Source: Dermatemys mawii
Taxonomy: Eukaryota > Chordata > Testudines > Dermatemydidae
Direction of reading: 5' to 3'
Assembly (NCBI GenBank): GCA_007922305.1
Contig: ML677344.1
Span: 1,021,730-1,085,729, forward strand
Length of the DNA: 64,000 nucleotides
Positions 57,995-64,000 of this stretch are shown one piece after another. The notes beneath the pieces are model-generated. The model made no database searches and was not told the origin of the DNA. It saw only the letters and a program-made list of their open reading frames with translations. Position numbers and translations under genes: made by a program. Each line of letters begins with the position of its first letter. Position 1 is the first letter of the stretch.

Positions 57995-58942
57995 TTAGGT
58001 CCTTTTACGAGTAAAGGGCTTCAGCAGCCTATCCCGAATCTGTTGTGTCCTCACCCCGTAGATGATGGGGTTTAGCATGGCAGGCACTAGGAGGTACACA
58101 TTGGCCATGAGAATGTGGAAATGCAGGGCCACATTGTGCCCAAAGCGGTGCGTGAGGAAGGAGAAGAGAGCTGGGATGTAAGAGGTTAAGATGACACAGA
58201 TGTGGGAGCCACAGGTCCCAAAGGTCTTGAGCCGGGCATCCTTAGTTGGGAGGCTGAAGATGGCCCTGAGGATCTGGATATAGGACACGGCGATAAAAAC
58301 CACATCCATACCGATCACAAAGAACGCCACAGAGAGGCTGTAGTAACTACTGAAGCTGATGTCAGCACATGCCAGCTTCACCACGGCTATGTGCTCACAG
58401 TACGAGTGGGGAATGATATTCGTTTTGCAATATGGCAACCTCTTTGCCAGGATGGGAGAGGGCAGGACGAGCACAGCACCACGCAGCACCAGAGCCAGAC
58501 CAATTTGAGCCACCACAGGGTTTGTCAGGATAATGGAATGTCTCAGGGGATCGCAGATGGCCACATAGCGATCAAAAGCCATGGCCACGAGGACCCCAGA
58601 TTGCATTGCAGTGAAACTGAGAATGAAGTACATCTGGGTAAGGCAGGCACTGAAATTGATCTCCCTGGAATTGAACCAGAAGATGCTCAGCATTTTGGGT
58701 AGGATGGACGTTGACAGGACCATGTCGGAGACAGCCAGCATGCAGAGAAAATAGTACATGGGCCCATGGAGGCTCATCTCCATCTTTACGATGAGCAGGA
58801 TAGTGAAGTTCCCCAAAAGGGCTATGGCATACATGGTGCAGAAAGGGATGGAGATCCAGACATGGGATGCTTCCAGGCCAGGAATGCCCATCAGGATGAA
58901 GGTGGAGGGGTTGGTGAACTCGGTTGAGTTGGAAACTGACAT
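57995..58942 (-). CDS. Olfactory receptor, class I, family 52-like (intact)
   Basis: A 315-residue odorant GPCR starting MSVSNST. Motifs: NST at 5-7, IPGLE at 20-24, LHGPMYYFL at 58-66, Cys100, MAFDRYVAIC at 121-130, loop-2 cysteines 172, 182 and 192, KTFGTCGSH at 239-247, NPIIYG at 291-296. It differs from paralogues by KRLPYCKTN (Trp to Leu, Arg to Lys at the loop-2 entry) and the tail LKPFTRKRT. These changes fall near the ligand-facing loop and the C-tail, so they may alter odorant response; that is inference. The open frame continues 53 codons upstream but crosses the splice acceptor. Closest to the split copy at 1-1307 and to 11439-12386. Confidence 0.96.
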   Translation of the reverse strand: MSVSNSTEFTNPSTFILMGIPGLEASHVWISIPFCTMYAIALLGNFTILLIVKMEMSLHGPMYYFLCMLAVSDMVLSTSILPKMLSIFWFNSREINFSACLTQMYFILSFTAMQSGVLVAMAFDRYVAICDPLRHSIILTNPVVAQIGLALVLRGAVLVLPSPILAKRLPYCKTNIIPHSYCEHIAVVKLACADISFSSYYSLSVAFFVIGMDVVFIAVSYIQILRAIFSLPTKDARLKTFGTCGSHICVILTSYIPALFSFLTHRFGHNVALHFHILMANVYLLVPAMLNPIIYGVRTQQIRDRLLKPFTRKRT

Positions 58943-59060
58943 GGAGTAGAAGAGAAGGTGTCCAGCTCTGAGGCAGAACGGTGTCTCCTGCATGTACTGT
59001 ACTTTCCCCTGACTTCCTGTCTGTGCCCAGGATCGAGGGTGCTGGTTGCACGACAAATAC

Positions 59061-59087
59061 CTGGATGGAAAGACAATGTTAATATGA
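59061..59087 (-). other. 3' splice site 118 nt upstream of the sixth OR ATG
   Basis: Minus strand: ATTAACATTGTCTTTCCATC then CAG and exon GTATTTGTCG. Confidence 0.65.
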
Positions 59088-59332
59088 GACACTTCATGCA
59101 CTACTGGAGGTTGTTCTCATGGATGAAGCAGATTGGTCGCTCTTCACACACTGGAAAATAACAGTTTCATTATTCAGATAAATGATTTATGAACAACTGA
59201 CCCTACTAATGCCAATTCCGTATTTTATGGTGCTCCCTGTGTCAATAATTGCTACACATTGTGGTGTGGGAAATCTTAATAGGCACCAGCAGAATACATG
59301 AGTGGATACTGGTTATCTCTTTTTGTTCCCTA

Positions 59333-61337
59333 GGCCTTGTTTACACTGCCAAGTTTTTCACCCAAAGGCAGCATTTGGTGAAAAAATAATCGAGGTGTAA
59401 ACACTGCAGAGCCATTTTTGATGATGGAATGCCTCGGTTTCAGTGACGTAAGAAAGATATCTTGATAAGAGTGGTAAGGTTTTTATGCAAAATTTTCATC
59501 CCCGAAATGCCAGTGTAGAAACCATGCTTGATTTTATTACTGTAATTGGCCCATTGCTTTTCTCCCATGCACAATGTCCCCACACTCACCTTCCTTGCAG
59601 TGTTAGCTGGCATGTCTGCTTGTTAAGGGTCAGTGAGAAAGTAACTGGTGTGTTACCAGCAGTGTATTTTAATGCAGTGTTTCAATGCTGTACGTGTACT
59701 TAACAATAAGGCCTCTGTTTATATTTACTTGTGCTTCACCAGATATGTCCTTGAAAGGAGGCAGTCCCTCCCCTCCAGCCGAATGTCTCTGTCGGATAAG
59801 AAAGCATCCAAGATTGAGTAAGGAAGGTATGTTCTGGGAGTGCCTGCAGTATTCTGGTGCAGACAAGACAGAATGCAGGCAATGAAGGGAAAGCGACAAG
59901 CAGGAAAGAAAAGAAAATGAGGCATACACTAGGGGTGCAATGCAGAGGCTGCTAAAAGTTTTGGAGTGGCAAACCGACATGCTCTAGACCCCTCATCCCC
60001 CGGATGCTTGTGCTTCCTACCCTACCAAAACTAGACTTCATTATCCATTACAAACCCAAGCATAGCAACAAACATTACACATTCTCATTTTCAAAGTGCT
60101 GCTGCGAAGGCTCCCTGATTTAAATTGTCCCACATTGTGCCCCTCTAACAGCCATAGTATCTGGCTGCTCAAAACCAGCAGCCAAGTGTTCTGTCTCACA
60201 AATATTATACAACTTGCAACACGTGGCTATGACCATGGGAATATTTTTCTCACTGAAGTCTAATCTGTTATAAAGGCATCCCCAGCGTGCCTTTCATCTT
60301 CCAAAAGCACATTCCACAGTCATCCTGCTCCCACTCAGCCTAGTGTTGAAATGCTCCTTACTGCTATCCAGGTTTCCCATGCACGAATTCATGTGCTCTG
60401 GCATTGAGGGGTATGCCAGGTCTTCCAGGATCACTATGGGCATTTTCACATCCCTTCTGGTCTGGAAAGAAAGTCCCCACTTTCAGCTTTCTGTGAAGGC
60501 CCATGTTCCTGAAGATTAATGCATTACGCACTTTTCTGGACCACCCTGCATTGATGCCAATGAAACCCCCTCGATAATCCACGAGTGCCTGCAACACTGT
60601 GGAGAAGTACCCCCTCCAATTGATACATTCCAATTGATACATTCCATTGCAAGGTGCCCAGTGCCAAAATTGGAATATGTTTGCCAGCTACTGGCTGGTG
60701 GCTTTTCACATCCAAAGCTTCTGCAGCTCTCTTGTCATCCCAGACCTGCATAACAATGTGATTTCACACGCAGTGCTAGTTTCCCGAGCCCAAAAGCAAT
60801 GTTCCACCATGCTCAGCTGTTCCGTGAAGGCCAAAAGTAACCTAATGCTGCTGCTGTCCACATCAGACACCACATCAGTCACCTGTGATTCCTGTTGCCT
60901 CGCAAATTCAAGATTGATTCCACTGCCATTAGTGATCTGCTATTGACAGTTAGCAGAGCAGTGAGGGATCCATTCCTGCAGATAGAGGTGGTGGGCTGAG
61001 TAGAAAACAAGGGACTTTGAAAAATACAGTGAACTGGAGTCGGAAGCACATGAAATGCTGGGATGGAAAGCAGTGCATCATGGGACAATGAGCCTGGAGC
61101 CATGATATGTTGCAATCTGCTCTGACTTCCCAAAACACCTATTAAGATGGTGAGCTGAACTGTGGGATAGCTACCCACAATGCATTTCTCGCACTGTCGC
61201 TGCGACTACCCCATGTGTGGACTCACTATGCCAAAAGAGAAAGACAGCGTAAACGTTCAGCAATGGTTTTCTTTAAAGGCTCTTTGGTTATTGACCAAAA
61301 TTCCAGCGAAAAAAAGTCTGCCAATGTACACATAGCC
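59333..61337. mobile_element. Harbinger transposon, both ends present
   Basis: 2,005 bp, termini GGCCTTGTTTACACTGCCA and TGCCAATGTACACATAGCC (imperfect inverted repeats); possible 3-bp flanks CTA/TTA. Contains the last SANT-gene exon on the plus strand (59740-59990: MSLKGGSPSPPAECLC, EGMFWECLQYSGADKTECRQ, then a stop) and the transposase relic on the minus strand. The SANT-domain exon is deleted. Confidence 0.8.
60100..60790 (-). pseudogene. Harbinger transposase relic
   Basis: Minus frames: VWDDKRAAEALDVKSHQPVA then GKHIPILALG (the DGTHIPI motif with Asp lost), INWRGYFSTVLQALVDYRGG, FIGINAGWSRKVRNALIFRN, KVGTFFPDQK. The last DDE part (near 60300, '..ECAFGRLK'-like on the minus strand) is frameshifted. 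The first catalytic Asp is replaced, so it is dead. Confidence 0.8.
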
Positions 61338-61549
61338 TTAAAGTAATGAAACCTAGGCTATGGAGTCCCTGCTATAGAGAGTTTTTCATTCACCTAGTTA
61401 CTGAAAATCTGAGAGTAGGAAAACAATATCTTTGCCAAGACATGAGCTGGGTGGAAACATCCCAACTGGAACACACCTCAAGGAAAAGTCTTGGGCTTCA
61501 TTGATAGCAGCTCCACGGAAACACCTGCTCATTTGCAGGTGTGGCAACA

Positions 61550-62330
61550 ACAAAGATGTTCAGATGCCTAAGGAATGGGATGGAGAATAACCTGCTCTGG
61601 AGATGAGCTCAGCTGTGGTCACCCAGTCTCTATAAAGAATATGGCAGATAGAAAGGGGATTTCTGAGGCATGCTATGAGAATGGGGGAGGCTGCCATATA
61701 TGCACAGACTAAAATGTCTGGGACTGTTTAGTTTAGAGAAGAGACAAACAAAGGGGCATAGGATAGAGGAGAACAAAATAGAAGAATGAAACTGATTACA
61801 TTGAAATGGGCAAACAGACAACAGCTCCCAAGCAGAACTAGCTATCTACAGATACAGATACCGTTCAAAAGGGCTAATTCCCCTAAGATGAGACAAATTA
61901 TCAGCAAAACTAATTGGGAGGAAAAATTTAGACAGAAAAACGGGAATGAAAATTGGCAGTTCTTTAAGAAGCTTTTATGAGAAATCTAAAAAGCCACAAT
62001 TGCACAATCATTAGCAAAGCGAACACAGCAATTAAGGGGGAAAAAAAGCAACATACAACAAATGGGAAAAGGGGAAAATAGCAAGCAATTCAAATGGGAA
62101 GTTATGAAAATTGTTACAGGACATTATAGACATCAGGGAGAAATCCATGCTTTGCTAAAGATAAGAAAAAGGAGGAAATCCTAGAAAAGGTATAGGCCAA
62201 TTCCTAGTGGGAGAAAGGAAACTTGTAAATGTTGAAGAAAAGGTAGATGTGTTCAAGAAATATGTTTGCCGTACATTTGGAAAGAAGCAGTATGAGGTAC
62301 TCATATCACAGGCAGTGATAAAACACTTTC
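61550..62330 (+). mobile_element. LINE relic (CR1/L2-like), unit 6 copy
   Basis: Counterpart of 2350-3200 and 40310-41160 (TCTGGGACTGTTTAGTTTAG, AATTGGGAGGAAAAATTTAG). Confidence 0.6.
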
Positions 62331-62364
62331 AATTAAATTAGCAGTCAAGGAAGATGTTAAACAG

Positions 62365-62520
62365 CATCTGCAGTAGAACCTCAGAGTTACAAACACCAGA
62401 GTTACAAACTGACCAATTAACCACACATCCCATTCGGAACCAGAAGTAGGCGGTCAGGAAACAATGGAAAAGCTGAGGCGGAATAAGTTAAAAAAAAAAG
62501 TCTAGGAGAATAATTAATGC
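62365..62520 (+). mobile_element. Tigger-like MITE fragment
   Basis: CAGTAGAACCTCAGAGTTAC at 62371, the least mutated terminus of the three copies. Confidence 0.5.
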
Positions 62521-63035
62521 TATTCAGCAACATTTATTTCATCCTTTCACGAGAGTACACATTTCGTTGATCAAGGGACCCAAGCAGATGTAATAAATTT
62601 TTTTGATTTCTTTGCTGGCATTTTATTTAGCAGGGGAAAACATTCAGTTAAAAAAAATAAACACTATTCAATATGACAAGAGCACATGTTAAATAGACTA
62701 AGATCTGGCTAACAGACAGATCTCAGAAAGCAGTTGTGAACGGGCCATTGTCAGTGAATGGGGGTGTTTCTAGTGGGGTTCTGCAGAGATAATTTCTAGG
62801 TGAGAAGCTAGTCAATTTTTTCAGCAACGATCTGAAAGTAAATAGGAAACCATTGCAGGTAAATTTGCGGATGACCCAAAGATAGGCAGAGTGGTTACAA
62901 CGAGGCAGCCAGGGCAGACACACTGATTGATCTGGAGCATTTGTTGAGCTGTGCCCATGCAAACAAAAATTGAAAAACTGGAGAGGGTATAGAAAAAACA
63001 AAAATGATTGGAGGCTGGAGAAAATGCCTGACAGA
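62521..63035. other. No gene seen; LINE-like remnants
   Basis: 62700-62990 reads on the plus strand like a decayed RT segment (NRQISESSCERAIV-type frame, VFL.GSAEI, FSNDLKVNRKPLQVNLRMTQ) corresponding to the CR1 'gvpQGsvLGp..FsiFindl' region. It continues the LINE relic. Confidence 0.35.
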
Positions 63036-63302
63036 GGCCATGTCTACACTACTGGCTGGATCGGCAGATAGAGCTCGACTTATTGGGGACTGATTTATCG
63101 AGTCTTGTCAAGATGCAATAAATCAGTCCTCAAAGTCAAGTCCGGAACTCCAGCTCACCAAAAGGCGCAAGGCAGAGTTGACTGGGGAGCCCGTGAGGAC
63201 GGCAGGTAAGTCAACCTAAGATGTGTCGACTTCAGCTACGCTGTTCCTGTAGCTGAAGTTGCGTATCTTAGGTCAACCCTCCCCACTAGTGTGGACCAGG
63301 CC
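63036..63302. mobile_element. 267-bp MITE, hAT-like
   Basis: Ends GGCCATGTCTACACTACT and ACTAGTGTGGACCAGGCC are inverted repeats, and internal palindromic arms (CAGTCCTCAAAG, GTCGACTTCAGC) are visible. It interrupts CTGACAGAGAGAGAG, which is whole at 30548 and 50825. The target duplication cannot be read in the (AG)n flank. Confidence 0.75.
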
Positions 63303-63700
63303 AGAGAGAGAGATTTAAAGAACTTTGTCTATTTATCTCATCAAAATACAATCAAGAAGGGACTTCCTTGGGGAGAAAACCCTGGGTACTAACGGGTTCT
63401 GTAATCTAGTTTAGAAAGGCAGAGCAAAACCCAATGGCTGAAAGTGAAGCCAGACAAATTTCAATTGGAAATAAGGGCCAAATGATTAGCACTCAAGTTG
63501 ATTAATTGTTGGGACAAACTGCAAAGGGAAGTGGTGAATTCTCCAACTCCCCATGTCTGCAGATCCAGACTGGATGCTTTTCTGGAAGAGATGCTTGAGT
63601 GCGTGTCTGCACTTAGTACAGTGGCACTGCAAAGTGCTTAAGTGTACACACTACTTACATGGACAACAGAGATTCTCTCATCAGTGTAGGTAATTCACCT
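63303..63700 (+). mobile_element. LINE 3' tail relic (unit 6)
   Basis: Same module as 14730-15220 (ATTTAAAGAACTTTGTCTATT, GACTGGATGCTTTTCTGG). Confidence 0.55.
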
Positions 63701-63794
63701 TCACAAGAGGTGGTAGCGAGGTCAATGGAAAAATTGTTCTGCCAACTTCATGCTGTTTACACTCTTGTTAGGTTGATATAGCGACATATCTCAG

Positions 63795-64000
63795 TGCGTG
63801 GTGTGGATTTTGCTATTGCAAAAAAAGCAAACGCAATTTTGGGTTGCATTAACAGAGGCAAAGCACACAAGTCCTGGTGTGTGACTGTACCACTCTACTC
63901 AGTGCTGGTTAGGTCTCAATTGGAGTGCTGTGAGCAATTTTGGTCACCGCTGTATAGAAAGGATGTAGAGAATCTGGAAAGGATCCAGAGGTGAGGGACA
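63795..64000 (+). mobile_element. CR1 LINE RT C-terminus, cut by window end
   Basis: The frame reads AIAKKANAILGCINRGKAHK, VPLYSVLVRSQLECCEQFWS, PLYRKDVENLERIQR; counterpart of 15232-15420. Confidence 0.75.

Noticed and set aside
1..64000. CRISPR array, bacterial operons or phage
   Set aside because: No spaced direct repeats; gene content, introns, LINEs and LTRs are vertebrate.
1..64000. tRNA or other structured RNA genes
   Set aside because: No cloverleaf with A/B boxes was convincing by eye; the tRNA-like phrase near 10800 (GCGCATGAGCCTCTACCGC) lacks arms. A covariance-model scan would be decisive.

Overview
This window is vertebrate nuclear DNA, most likely from a turtle (a crocodilian is the main alternative). 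The evidence is a cluster of single-exon class I olfactory receptor (OR) genes of the family 52 type, set in CR1 LINE copies, SANT-encoding Harbinger transposons, hAT elements, Ty3/gypsy elements with a SCAN-like gag, and solo LTRs. The combination is typical of non-avian sauropsids. The species call is inference, because no alignment could be run.

Layout: six OR copies, all on the minus strand, lie 10 to 15 kb apart, with start codons (or their relics) near 1307, 12386, 27461, 37536, 48302 and 58942. Three are intact at 315 codons (11439-12386, 36589-37536, 57995-58942). One is split by a solo LTR and has lost its ATG (1-1307). One has a nonsense codon and a frameshift (26513-27461). One is nearly full length but lacks its last 8 residues and several family-critical residues (47379-48302). 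Each copy is preceded by a conserved 3' splice site 111-118 nt upstream of the ATG, so the coding exon probably follows a 5' UTR intron.

Each OR sits in a repeated unit. To its right (5' side) come about 240 bp of conserved intron, a Harbinger transposon carrying Myb/SANT and transposase relics, LINE tails, 1.5 kb of anonymous unit sequence with a MIR-type SINE, and gypsy-like LTR and internal sequence. The next OR follows. The array therefore grew by tandem duplication of a 10-11 kb block. Insertions present in some units and absent at the same site in others order the duplications: the third, fourth and fifth ORs share a hAT insertion downstream, and the third and fifth also share a CR1 insertion, a 124-bp MITE and the same TAG codon.

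Other notable content: a gypsy gag relic with a recognisable SCAN-like fold at 22.0-22.6 kb; a 1.6-kb GC-rich hAT insertion with a perfect 8-bp target duplication at 52.5-54.1 kb; a GC-rich stretch at 51.9-52.25 kb that could hold an unidentified first coding exon; and several nested LTR or LINE insertions with target duplications. I saw no tRNA, rRNA or CRISPR array, and no cellular gene other than the ORs that I can name.
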